From the NCBI GenBank assembly GCA_946623915.1, contig CAMORQ010000059.1, positions 1 through 8,945 of the forward strand: 8,945 nucleotides of DNA. The letters run 5' to 3'. This DNA is from an uncultured Coriobacteriaceae bacterium (GTDB lineage Bacteria > Actinomycetota > Coriobacteriia > Coriobacteriales > Eggerthellaceae). Below the pieces are notes generated by a model. The model was given only the letters and a program-made list of their open reading frames with translations. It was not told where the DNA came from and made no database searches. Position 1 is the stretch's first letter. Each line of letters opens with the position of its first letter. Below are positions 1 through 7,553 of this stretch, in pieces. A program made the translations under genes and the position numbers.

Positions 1-640
1 ACTGAAGGAAGGTGATGTCGATGCCGGCTTCGCTCGAAAGCAGGCCGATGATCAGGGCGTTACCGGGTGTACCGGCAGGAGTCATCAAACCGCCGATGCC
101 GGAGGCGGCAGGCAGGCCAATCATGAGGCACTTGCCCAAGTTGGATTCGCCGGGTTTGGTGTTGTTCGCTTCGAGCAGGCCATGGGCGATGCTTAAGAAC
201 ACGATGCAGGTGGCCAGGTTGGACATGAAAGCGGACACGATGCCGCAGGCAAACATCATGGCGATGACCAGCGCGGCGGGGTTCGACTTTGTTCTGCTCG
301 TGAGAGCATGACAGATACGCAGCGGTATTGTGGTGTTTTCCAGCGCGATCGAAACAGCGAAGGTTGCAATCGCGAAGAAGAATGCCGTGCCGCCGAATTG
401 CAGGAACACGTCGTTGAGCGCCATGATCCCCAGCAAAGGCATCAGCGCCATCATGCCGAACGCGGAAACCGACATCGGCATGGAGTTGCAGATCCACAAA
501 GCCAGTGCGCCGCCGAACACGCCGAGCGACAAGATTCCTTCGCGGGTGGTGCCTTCGGGCACGGGCATAAGAGCGGTTAGAAGGATGAGGGCAACGGCGA
601 TTACAACGCCGACAGTCTTTCTTCGCATACTTGTTTCCAT
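1..640 (-). CDS. DASS/SLC13-type anion transporter, N-terminal part (cut by window edge)
   Basis: The frame is open from an ATG at 640 to the left edge, giving 213 residues of a hydrophobic membrane protein. Recognisable family features are a first transmembrane segment (about 9-26), a short loop MPVPEG, several further hydrophobic spans, the segment SAFMSNLATCIVFL (about 136-149), and TPAGTPGN (187-194). The last two correspond to the first SNT region and the TPxGTPPN-like element of divalent anion:sodium symporters. Members of this family import dicarboxylates, sulfate or similar anions with sodium or protons; the substrate cannot be told from this half. A purine-rich AAGGGGGAA lies just upstream of the ATG, and a second Met at codon 5 is too far from it. 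The gene starts 25 bp after the URO-D-like gene, so the two are probably cotranscribed. The canonical SNT is SNL here (residues 140-142). The family call is good; the other half, with the second SNT motif, is outside the window. Confidence 0.85.
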   Translation of the reverse strand, partial: METSMRRKTVGVVIAVALILLTALMPVPEGTTREGILSLGVFGGALALWICNSMPMSVSAFGMMALMPLLGIMALNDVFLQFGGTAFFFAIATFAVSIALENTTIPLRICHALTSRTKSNPAALVIAMMFACGIVSAFMSNLATCIVFLSIAHGLLEANNTKPGESNLGKCLMIGLPAASGIGGLMTPAGTPGNALIIGLLSSEAGIDITFLQ

Positions 641-665
641 TGTTCCCCCTTTGAATTAGAACAGA

Positions 666-1778
666 TCAGAATGCGTTGTCTTCGCAGGACTTCGTCATCA
701 TCTGGACGTTTTCGAGCTGGGCGTTAAACGGAATATCGCAGCCGGAGCTTAAAATGAATCCAGTCGGGCCGATGTCGCGAATGAGGGCTGTGCAATAGTC
801 GTAGGTTTCTTCAGGCGTGCCGAAGGCAAGCAATTCGGCGGGTACGTCACCCATGATGCAGATGCGATCCCCCACGACTTCCTTGGCATAGCGGATGTTC
901 GACTTGCCGTCGAGGCACATGATCAGCTTCTTCTCCGGGAACTGCAGGAAGTGTTCCATGCCCTTGTCCCAGTTGGAATCCAGATGCGTCATGGGCACCA
1001 CGTCGTACTGGATGCACAGATCGACCAGCTCGGCGAAGTAGGGCCAGGCGAAGGTGTCGAACATATCGGGGTTCAGGATGCCCGGGCCGCCGCGCCAGCC
1101 GCCGACCCATACGCCGAAGGGGCGCGTTTCGGGATTTGAGAAGCGCGCGTCGTAGCGCTTCATGTTGTACTCGTGCACAACGGCGAAGACTTCGAGCAGC
1201 TTGTCAGGAATCTCCAGGATGTCGTCCATGAGAAACGCCTCAAGCGAACGGCCGCCACACAGCATTTCGAAGGGCGTAAGCAGGGACCCGTCCTTGATTA
1301 CGGGGTAGCCCGCCGTTTCGAAGCGTTCGATGGCCGTGGCGTTGTAGGCGGCGAATGGCGCGAGGCGCTTCATTGGGTCGCCAAGCCTGTTGACGAGGTA
1401 GTCCTGGTACCACGGCTCGAAACCGCCTTCGAGTATGATGTCGTAGTCGTCCTGTGTCATCAGCTCGGCTTCGGCGACTTGCCACAGCTCGTTGTCGGGC
1501 AGCTCCTCGCCTGGGACGGTGATGTTCGACAGCCAGATGACGGGTAGGCCGAAGGGGATGGACGTTGCCGCTTGGATGCCGTCGACGCCTCCCATCAGAT
1601 CGGCGCACTTGATGTTGCAATCCACGTTGATTACGGGATCCGAAATGAAGTCTTTCACCGTGGTGTTGGTGAAGGTGGCTGCACATGCTGCAGCGCCGGA
1701 AACATGGGGTGTTTTGTCAACGGGTTCTAGGTTGATGGCCGCTTTGACGCGGTCGTAGCGTTCTTCGAGTATTCCCAT
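666..1778 (-). CDS. Uroporphyrinogen-decarboxylase-family protein, cobamide methyltransferase type
   Basis: This 370-residue protein resembles the URO-D-like methyltransferases (MtaA/MtbA type and relatives) that move methyl groups between a corrinoid protein and an acceptor, more than true heme-pathway HemE. Visible features are an N-terminal ERYDRVKAAINLEPVDKTP, the TIM-barrel segment MTHLDSNWDKGMEHF (263-277), IMGDVPAELLAFGTPEE (308-324) and the C-terminal GFILSSGCDIP (340-350). The expected zinc site in MtaA-like enzymes is His-x-Cys plus a later Cys. Here it would be His265, Asp267 and Cys347, an H-x-D variant. The start at 1778 is preferred over an in-frame upstream start at 1859 because AAGGAG lies 7 nt before it and homology-like sequence begins here. 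It is followed after 25 bp by an anion transporter and preceded by a PucR-type regulator. No corrinoid-binding protein gene is in view, so the partner and methyl donor are unknown. Confidence 0.88.
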   Translation of the reverse strand: MGILEERYDRVKAAINLEPVDKTPHVSGAAACAATFTNTTVKDFISDPVINVDCNIKCADLMGGVDGIQAATSIPFGLPVIWLSNITVPGEELPDNELWQVAEAELMTQDDYDIILEGGFEPWYQDYLVNRLGDPMKRLAPFAAYNATAIERFETAGYPVIKDGSLLTPFEMLCGGRSLEAFLMDDILEIPDKLLEVFAVVHEYNMKRYDARFSNPETRPFGVWVGGWRGGPGILNPDMFDTFAWPYFAELVDLCIQYDVVPMTHLDSNWDKGMEHFLQFPEKKLIMCLDGKSNIRYAKEVVGDRICIMGDVPAELLAFGTPEETYDYCTALIRDIGPTGFILSSGCDIPFNAQLENVQMMTKSCEDNAF

Positions 1779-2060
1779 CGTGGGGCTCCTTGTCCTCGCG
1801 CATTCCGTGTCAAGAAGGGCCTTGCGGCGCTCCGTGCGTGCCGCATGTTCAGGCCCCAATCGAGACGGAAGCCTTCTTGCATCGAAAACAATGCCTGCGC
1901 TATTCGTTTAATACTCGAGTGCAAACGCATACACAGCTTTGCTTTATGGCACTACTGTAGAGCCCAGGATGTAAAAAGGTAATGGCCATCTTCGTGCAAA
2001 AAGATAATTCCTTTGTGCACTTTTGTAGATAGATTCGTGTTTGCGCTGTTCAAAAGTGTG
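1779..2060. other. Spacer between regulator and URO-D-like gene, probable control region
   Basis: The 282 bp between the stop of the PucR-type gene and the start of the URO-D-like gene are more AT-rich than the flanking genes in the half next to the regulator. They hold the palindrome at 1994-2020 and a second inverted pair, ACTTTTG at 2019-2025 with CAAAAGT at 2051-2057. The half near the URO-D gene is an in-frame upstream extension of that gene but does not look like protein of the family. I could not fix a convincing -35/-10 pair. Confidence 0.45.
1994..2020. promoter_or_regulatory. Operator-like palindrome GTGCAaAAAG-N7-CTTTgTGCAC
   Basis: Two 10-base arms (1994-2003 and 2011-2020) pair with one mismatch around a 7-base AT-rich centre. 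The outer arms contain GTGCA/TGCAC. The site lies about 215 bp upstream of the URO-D-like start and just downstream of the PucR-type regulator gene. That fits a binding site for the regulator or another dimeric protein. It could also form a short RNA hairpin. Function is inference only. Confidence 0.4.
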
Positions 2061-3539
2061 TTAACTATGTGCCTCAAAGACTGAAAACGACAGCATAAGG
2101 TAGATGATCGCATCCAAATCATGCGTGCTCATCGCTTTGTCGATGTGGCTCATGTCGCAAATCTCGTGCATCTTTTCGAGGCGGTAGGACAGGCTGTTGC
2201 GGTGTATCCCCAGCATGCGCGCCGCTTCCGACAGCTGGAAGGATGCGAATACACACGCGCGTAAGCTTTCGTAGTAGGAGCTGGCGTGTTCCTTGTCATA
2301 GGCGGCAAGTGCTGTAAGTTCGGGCGCGATGTAGCTTGGTAGCAGCGCATCTGCCCGTAATGCGCTGTGTATCTGGTCGATGCCATGTTCGCGTGCGAGC
2401 GAAATGACCACTTTGTCTTCGAGGCAGCGCTGCGCCTCATGATCGGCCTGCAGGTAGTAGGTGCGGAAATGGTGCAGGTCGCTGAAAATCATGCTGACAC
2501 CGCAATAGAATTCACCTTTGAGCAGGCCAGAAAGGTAACTTAAGAGCACATCGCGCTTTTGCCGGGTGTCGTTTTCGATGATCACCAGGCTATCGGCGTA
2601 GGTGAACGCGATGGCAAAAATGAAGCGATTCGTGATGTCGTTGTACAGCTGCGAAAGCAGGACGGGCTGTAACGTGGTCTGTTCGCGGACGACGTAGACG
2701 CGGAAGCTGTCCGTTATTTCCCAGCGTAGAGCGCGCAGGGCAAGAGCGATGTCTTCTTCGGCGAAAGCATCTTTCTCTAAAAAATGGATGAATGCTTCAG
2801 CCAGCTTTGACGTGGGGCTGTATCGCGCGTAGTAGTTTTCCATATGGCGCGTCATGTGGTGCACCATGATGTTTGCGACGCGTTCGAGCCCCTTTTTGAA
2901 GGGCACTTGGAAGCTGAACAGTACGAAGTGGGCAGCCATGTAGCCGTTGGGGTAGAGACTGCAGTGCATGTAGGTATGGTCACCCATCTGGGAATCGCGT
3001 GTCGTGGGGAAGGTGTCTTTCCAGACTTCGGGTAGATTGATCGAGTCGCGCAGGCTGCGAATGCGACCCGAAGAGATGCCGTTGTTATCCAAGATTTCCG
3101 CCCAGTGCCAATGGATGTCGGGCGAATAACCTTGGGCAATAGCGTAGGCGCGACCGTCCGGCGCATAGACGTAGCAGGGCGTGCATATGATGTCCTTGCT
3201 TGCGTCGAGCATCAGCTGGAGTCCGTTTTCGTCTTCTTCCAGTTGGTCCAATGTTTGCTCCCAGCTCTCAAAGCCTTCCATGATGGTGCAGATTTCATTG
3301 AAAACGTTTTCAGAATCGACGCCATATACGAGAATCATGTCGTCGCGGTGCACGATTAGGGTGTCGTCGTCGGCCGATTCGAAGTAATTGTTGGCCCGGC
3401 CGACGTAGACGGACTTTTCGTTGAGGTAGGACGACGCCATCATGCGAGCTTGTTTGATGGAGGCTTGCCCCGACTGGATCATGGGAACCATGTTCTCGTA
3501 GCTGAGTGAGTTGTATATGTCCCACATACTCAGGTTCAA
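2061..3539 (-). CDS. PucR/CdaR-type transcriptional regulator with C-terminal helix-turn-helix
   Basis: This is a protein of about 492 residues. The C-terminus carries the typical PucR/CdaR helix-turn-helix: LSEAARMLGIHRNSLSYRLE lies near residues 435-455 and is followed by a helical tail. The preceding part (about 250-400) resembles the degenerate GGDEF-like domain common in CdaR-type regulators. The N-terminal part (1-250) probably senses a ligand, but I recognise no specific domain. These proteins usually activate a neighbouring uptake or catabolic operon in response to a small molecule. Here the same-strand URO-D-like and anion transporter genes follow. The start is uncertain. A TTG at 3539 has AAGGGA 5 nt upstream; the ATG at 3527 is 18 nt from that site; the longest frame begins at a TTG at 3596 with no ribosome site. 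A TATTAT sequence (3601-3596, minus) could be a -10 box and would exclude the longest form. The regulatory target is inferred from neighbourhood only. Confidence 0.85.
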   Translation of the reverse strand: MNLSMWDIYNSLSYENMVPMIQSGQASIKQARMMASSYLNEKSVYVGRANNYFESADDDTLIVHRDDMILVYGVDSENVFNEICTIMEGFESWEQTLDQLEEDENGLQLMLDASKDIICTPCYVYAPDGRAYAIAQGYSPDIHWHWAEILDNNGISSGRIRSLRDSINLPEVWKDTFPTTRDSQMGDHTYMHCSLYPNGYMAAHFVLFSFQVPFKKGLERVANIMVHHMTRHMENYYARYSPTSKLAEAFIHFLEKDAFAEEDIALALRALRWEITDSFRVYVVREQTTLQPVLLSQLYNDITNRFIFAIAFTYADSLVIIENDTRQKRDVLLSYLSGLLKGEFYCGVSMIFSDLHHFRTYYLQADHEAQRCLEDKVVISLAREHGIDQIHSALRADALLPSYIAPELTALAAYDKEHASSYYESLRACVFASFQLSEAARMLGIHRNSLSYRLEKMHEICDMSHIDKAMSTHDLDAIIYLMLSFSVFEAHS

Positions 3540-3650
3540 GGACGTCCCTTCAAATGCGAAGAGGGCTGGGGTAGAGCCGCTGTGTCTATACGACAATAAT
3601 ACTGTAACATGCAGAGGCTCAGAGTTGGTTCGAGTGTTTTTGCAGCTAAC

Positions 3651-3679
3651 TTGGATACCTGCGCCATACGCATTAGACT
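3651..3679 (+). promoter_or_regulatory. Possible promoter of the M20 dipeptidase gene
   Basis: TTGGAT (3651-3656), a 17-bp spacer and TAGACT (3674-3679) lie 30 bp before the dipeptidase ATG, in the 170-bp gap between divergent genes. The match to sigma-70-type consensus is partial (3/6 and 4/6). The call therefore rests on spacing and position. Confidence 0.3.
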
Positions 3680-3709
3680 AGATGCTTCAAAAAGCGAAAG
3701 GCGGAGACA

Positions 3710-5215
3710 ATGATCGACCAACATGTAATTGACGACGCAAAAACCTATTTAAACGACCAATGGGGCGCCGTGATCGAGGACTTGGCGGCGCTGGTGGCCA
3801 TCGACAGTTCGCAAGACCTTGATAGCGCACATGCCGGCGCGCCCTATGGCGACGGCCCGCGCGCAGTGCTCGATGAAGCAGCGCGGCGGATGGGGAGGTA
3901 TGGCTTTTCGCTGCAGGACTGCGACGGCCATTGCGGCTATTTCGACGTGGCCGGGCAGGGCGGCAAGCAGCTGGCGGTCATCGGGCATCTGGACGTGGTG
4001 CCAGCGGGAGATGGCTGGACGCACGACCCCTTCGCCCTGACGCGCGAAGGCGGCTGCCTGTTCGGACGCGGCGTCATCGACGACAAGGGGCCGCTGCTTG
4101 CGGCGGTGCACGCGCTTCGCTTTTGGCGCGACCGCTACGAGCGCGAAGGACGGTCGTTGCCGGTAACCGTGCGCGTGATCTTCGGATGCGCGGAAGAGAC
4201 GGGCATGGCCGATGCCGACTACTACCTGGCGCACCACCCGGCGCCCGACTTCCTGTTCACACCCGATGCGGATTTTCCGCTTTGCTATGGGGAAAAGGGA
4301 CACTATCAGGCACGTTTGACCAGCGCGCCGATCGCAGGCGGCTGGGGCGTGGCCTCGATTAAGGGCGGCACAGCGGTCAACGGCGTGCCCGCCCAGGCAG
4401 AGGCGATGGTGTGTTTTGCCGACGATCCCGGCGTCGACGGTCTGCAATGCACGCCCGAGAGCTTGCCGGCGGTCGAGGGCATCCGGCTTGAGATGTTCGA
4501 TTGTGCGATGGCTGAAGGCGCCGCTGCTCATGCTGGGATGCTTGCGGGCGGGCAGTGCTTGCGTGTGAGTGCACAGGGCTTATCAGGGCATGCGGCGCGG
4601 CCCGAGGATGCCGACAATGCCATCGGCAAGCTGGTGGCCTACTTGCTCGACAACGCATTGGTGGCCGAAGGGCAACGCACCTGGTTCGAATTCGTGCGGA
4701 GCTTGACGGGAGTCTACGACGGTAGCGGTCTTGGCATTGCGTGCTCCGACGAAGACTTCGGTCCGCTCACTTGCGTCGGCGGCGTGGCGGCCACGCGGGA
4801 TGGGCGCTTCACCCAGACCATCGATATCCGCTTCCCGACGAGCACCAACCTCGAGCAGCTGCAAGAGGCTCTCGGCGCCCTTGCCTCATCGCTTGGAGCC
4901 ACCTGCGAGACCATCCACGAAATCGAGCCGCTGCTGGTTTCGCCCGAATCGTCGCAGGTCCAGGCCTTGCGCGCGGCCTACGAGCAGGTAAGTGGGTGCG
5001 AAGCGCGCCTGTTCACCATGGGCGGCGGAACCTATGCGCACCACTTTCCCACAGGCGTCAGCTTCGGTGCCGTCGACGAGGACCGCTTTCCTTCGCCTGC
5101 GGGTGTCGGGGGCATGCATGCGGCCGACGAGGGGATTGCCGAAGAGGCGCTGCGCGAGGCCCTGCTCATATACATAGTCGCTTTCGGCGAGCTGTTCGCC
5201 CTCGACTGGAGCTGA
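3710..5215 (+). CDS. M20 family zinc dipeptidase, PepV/Sapep-like
   Basis: The 501-residue protein belongs to the dinuclear zinc M20 peptidases, close in layout to PepV, which cleaves dipeptides in the cytoplasm. Metal and catalytic residues are all in place: His93 and Asp95 in GHLDVVP, bridging Asp124 in GRGVIDDKGP, catalytic Glu162 and metal-binding Glu163 in CAEETG, Asp186 in TPDADFP, and His470 in GVGGMHAADEG. His294 in LSGHAARPE of the lid domain matches the transition-state histidine of PepV. No signal peptide is seen, so it is probably cytoplasmic. The length is slightly above the roughly 470 residues usual for PepV. The start at 3710 is supported by AAGGCGGAG just upstream. It diverges from the PucR-type regulator and converges with the aldo/keto reductase, so it is probably a single-gene transcript supplying amino acids from peptides. 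Exact peptide preference cannot be read from the sequence. Confidence 0.93.
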   Translation: MIDQHVIDDAKTYLNDQWGAVIEDLAALVAIDSSQDLDSAHAGAPYGDGPRAVLDEAARRMGRYGFSLQDCDGHCGYFDVAGQGGKQLAVIGHLDVVPAGDGWTHDPFALTREGGCLFGRGVIDDKGPLLAAVHALRFWRDRYEREGRSLPVTVRVIFGCAEETGMADADYYLAHHPAPDFLFTPDADFPLCYGEKGHYQARLTSAPIAGGWGVASIKGGTAVNGVPAQAEAMVCFADDPGVDGLQCTPESLPAVEGIRLEMFDCAMAEGAAAHAGMLAGGQCLRVSAQGLSGHAARPEDADNAIGKLVAYLLDNALVAEGQRTWFEFVRSLTGVYDGSGLGIACSDEDFGPLTCVGGVAATRDGRFTQTIDIRFPTSTNLEQLQEALGALASSLGATCETIHEIEPLLVSPESSQVQALRAAYEQVSGCEARLFTMGGGTYAHHFPTGVSFGAVDEDRFPSPAGVGGMHAADEGIAEEALREALLIYIVAFGELFALDWS

Positions 5216-5300
5216 TCTGGCTGCCTTGCGTTCGAGCGCTTGTCGTCCGGATGCCGTCCGCAAGTCGAGCGCGATCTAAGGTAGGGCGCGCTTCGCGGCA

Positions 5301-6425
5301 TCACCAATTTTCGAAGCGCCCGATGCCGTCCAAAGCGGCGATGGAAGCCATGTCTTCCTCCGTTAGTTCGAAGTCGAAAATCTGGATGTTTTCGGCGATG
5401 TGGTCGGGGTTGCCAGAGCCCGGAATGGCAATGTAGCCCGACTGCACGTGCCAGCGCAGGATGGTTTGCGCCACCGTTTTGCCATGCGCTGCGGCGATGG
5501 CCCCCAGCGTTTCGTCGGCAAGCATTTGCGCCACGCCCGGCCGGCCTCCCAATGGGTACCACGATTCTACGAAGCCGCCTGTGCCTTCGACATAGGACTG
5601 CAGCTGGCTGTTCTGGTAGTAGGGGTGGTTTTCGTTCTGCACCAGGGCGACGGGCACTTCGGCGATGTTGGCAATGGCGTCGTAGTGCTCGGGTGTGTAG
5701 TAGTTGGAAATGCCGATCGATCGAACTTTTCCTGCGGCGACCGACTCCTCGAGTGCGCGCCACACCGCTTCATCGTTGCTGCCCGGCTGGTGGATCAGCA
5801 TCAGGTCGATGTAGCCGATGTCCAGTTTCGCAAGCGATTCGTCGATGGATTCTGCCGCGCGTTCGTAGCTCGAAGGCATGATCTTCGACGTGACGAAGAT
5901 GTCTTCGCGGTCGCGGCCCGCGTCCATGGCGGCGCGCACGGCCCGCCCCACGCCTTCTTCGTTGCGGTAGTACTGGGCCGTGTCAACAAGGCGGTAGCCG
6001 TTTTCCAGTGCGCATGCAACAGACGCTTCGGCCTCTTCGTCCGACAGCGTCCACGTGCCGATGCCGAATGCTGGCATCGCAAACCCGCTCGCAAGCATTT
6101 TGTCCGCGATTGCGAGCGGCCCGGTTCCGTCTGCGGGTTGCCCGTTGCCGGCGCTTGCATCTTTCGAGCCGCTGCTCTGCTCCGAAGCGGCGGCCTGCGC
6201 GGCGACGGAAGAAGAGGAGTCTGGCGTGGAAGGGGCTGGTACGCTGGAATGTGCGGCGCTCTGAGAGCTCGAGGTCGCCCGCCCCAGGGACGCTTCGGTG
6301 TCTGATCCCGAAGAGGCCGCAGGCGCCGCGCCTTGGGCGCAGCCGCCTAGCCCTAGTGCGACGGTTGCTGCAGCAGTGGCGCCTACAATCGCGAATTCCC
6401 TGCGCGTTAGATCTCTTTTCGTCAT
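5301..6425 (-). CDS. Tat-exported aldo/keto reductase with lipoprotein signal
   Basis: This is a 374-residue protein. Residues 1-29 form a twin-arginine signal (LTRREF, then a hydrophobic stretch) ending in a lipobox GLGGC with Cys29. Residues 30-103 are a Ser/Ala/Gly-rich linker. From about 104 there is a complete aldo/keto reductase barrel with the catalytic tetrad Asp148 and Tyr153 (VDTAQYYRNEEGVG), Lys181 (TSKI) and His212 (LIHQP). The cofactor segment reads IPGSGNPDHIAENIQIFDFELT. The lysine of the usual IPKS motif, which contacts the NADPH 2'-phosphate, is glycine, and the usual Arg is His. The start at 6425 is preferred over 6566 because AAGGG lies 6 nt upstream and the Tat signal then begins at residue 1. 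It lies 73 bp after the cyclophilin-like lipoprotein gene on the same strand, probably in one operon. A Tat route would let the enzyme fold with its cofactor before export. The natural substrate is unknown. Confidence 0.92.
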   Translation of the reverse strand: MTKRDLTRREFAIVGATAAATVALGLGGCAQGAAPAASSGSDTEASLGRATSSSQSAAHSSVPAPSTPDSSSSVAAQAAASEQSSGSKDASAGNGQPADGTGPLAIADKMLASGFAMPAFGIGTWTLSDEEAEASVACALENGYRLVDTAQYYRNEEGVGRAVRAAMDAGRDREDIFVTSKIMPSSYERAAESIDESLAKLDIGYIDLMLIHQPGSNDEAVWRALEESVAAGKVRSIGISNYYTPEHYDAIANIAEVPVALVQNENHPYYQNSQLQSYVEGTGGFVESWYPLGGRPGVAQMLADETLGAIAAAHGKTVAQTILRWHVQSGYIAIPGSGNPDHIAENIQIFDFELTEEDMASIAALDGIGRFENW

Positions 6426-6498
6426 GGCTGGCCCTTTTTCCGCTCGTTCACTACCCAATTGGTTGGCTCGCTGCCCAAGGAAGCGTTCGTCGCCTTCG

Positions 6499-7128
6499 CT
6501 AACCCAGAGAAAGGGTGACGGTGGAGTCGCCGGTGCCGCCGAGCGCTTCAAGAATTGCGTTGCCATCTGAGTCTTCTATATGCCCGATGCGCGTGTAGCT
6601 CCAGCTGTTAGTGCCGTAGAAAAACGAGAGCTGATTGCCTTGGTAGAGCACGATATCGCCCGGTTGGGCGTCTATGTGTTCGTCGTTCGTGGGCAGACTC
6701 TGCGGCAACGTCCCGATTATTTCGAAGCCGCCGTACTCATGCAGGTCGAGCTCGATAGGGCCGTCTTTCAGCAGGCTCACGAGCGTTGCAGTTGCATCGT
6801 TGGCTTCGAGGGTCGCTCGCAGAGTCCCGTAGTCCGAGGCAATCTGTATCGCGTGTGCGGCGGCGCTGTCTGCGGCTTCGAACGCGCTTGCGGCGCTGCT
6901 GTCTGCGCTGCTGGAGGGGTTTTCGGTGCTAGGGGTTGTGTCGGGGGCTGCCTCGACGGGGGAACTGCTGGAGGCATTGTCTCTGCTGGTTGGCGCTGAT
7001 GCGCTTGGGCCGGGCTGCGGGTCACTTGCAGACGTGCTGTCTGCCGGGGTTGTGGCGCACGCAAAAAGACCCAGGGCCAACATAGAGGCTAGGGCAATGT
7101 AGATGGCTATCCTATTGTGATTCAACAT
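6499..7128 (-). CDS. Lipoprotein with cyclophilin-like fold domain
   Basis: The 209-residue protein begins with a Sec-type signal peptide ending in a lipobox LFAC (Cys24). A Ser/Pro/Ala-rich linker follows (about 25-95). The C-terminal domain (about 98-209) matches the bacterial cyclophilin-like fold family: YGGFEIIGTLPQSLPTNDE (132-150), QPGDIVLYQGNQLSFFYG (155-172), NSWSYTRIGHI (174-184) and a final TVTLSL. This family has no established enzymatic activity that I can name; it is often found beside flavodoxins and oxidoreductases. The protein should sit on the outer face of the membrane. It is first in a probable two-gene operon with the exported aldo/keto reductase. The ribosome site GGAGGT is perfect but only about 3 nt from the ATG. 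Codon 2 is TTG at a better distance and may be the real start, which changes the protein by one residue. Confidence 0.85.
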   Translation of the reverse strand: MLNHNRIAIYIALASMLALGLFACATTPADSTSASDPQPGPSASAPTSRDNASSSSPVEAAPDTTPSTENPSSSADSSAASAFEAADSAAAHAIQIASDYGTLRATLEANDATATLVSLLKDGPIELDLHEYGGFEIIGTLPQSLPTNDEHIDAQPGDIVLYQGNQLSFFYGTNSWSYTRIGHIEDSDGNAILEALGGTGDSTVTLSLG

Positions 7129-7158
7129 CGACCTCCGTTAGTCGTTTGTATCTGTCCG

Positions 7159-7207
7159 ATTATGCTATCACGTGGCCGACGAATGAGTGGCCCGTAGGCA
7201 GCATAAT
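7159..7207. repeat. Perfect 8-bp inverted repeat upstream of the lipoprotein operon
   Basis: ATTATGCT (7159-7166) pairs perfectly with AGCATAAT (7200-7207) across 33 bases. It starts 31 bp upstream of the lipoprotein ATG on the other strand. The arms contain CATAAT on the minus strand, which could serve as a -10 box, and the loop contains a CACGTG palindrome (7168-7173 region) and two GTGGCC copies. It may be an operator for the minus-strand operon or for a plus-strand RNA. The role is not shown by the sequence. Confidence 0.4.
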
Positions 7208-7553
7208 TGCCACAAGTAACGCTCGCACCTCGCCGGTTTTCAGCGGTTTACATGCAAAAGCGGCTTTTCGGCAGCATCGATGGGGGCGATTCGGGTATGG
7301 CTGCAGGCGGCTTGGGCAAGCCTCCGGGTTCGGAGGAGGGAGCGCGGAAGACGGCGTTTGCCAAGCCGGCTGGACCGAGGCCTCCCCGCCGCGGCAACGG
7401 ACATCGGCCCGTGTGTCGGCGAGGGCCGTTCGACGCGCGGGCACGCAACGCCATGCGTCAAACTGCCCGCTGGTGCACGTCCGCAGGAGCCCGGCGGAGG
7501 GACGCTTCCGGTGGAGGGCGGCCGCCGCATCCCCTGGGCTTGCCCGCGCCGTC

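Noticed and set aside
1779..1859. N-terminal extension of the URO-D-like protein to the start at 1859
   Set aside because: The extra 27 residues do not look like the family N-terminus, while the internal ATG at 1778 has a good AAGGAG at 7 nt.
5216..5300. Terminator between the convergent dipeptidase and reductase genes
   Set aside because: CTTGCG (5225-5230) can pair with CGCAAG (5259-5264) around a small CGGA/TCCG stem, but no T run follows on either strand, and an 8-base direct repeat TCGAGCGC (5232-5239, 5265-5272) complicates the pairing. Too weak to call.
4741..5436. Plus-strand frame of 231 codons overlapping the dipeptidase end
   Set aside because: It is an out-of-frame shadow of the dipeptidase, and its extension runs antisense to the reductase gene.
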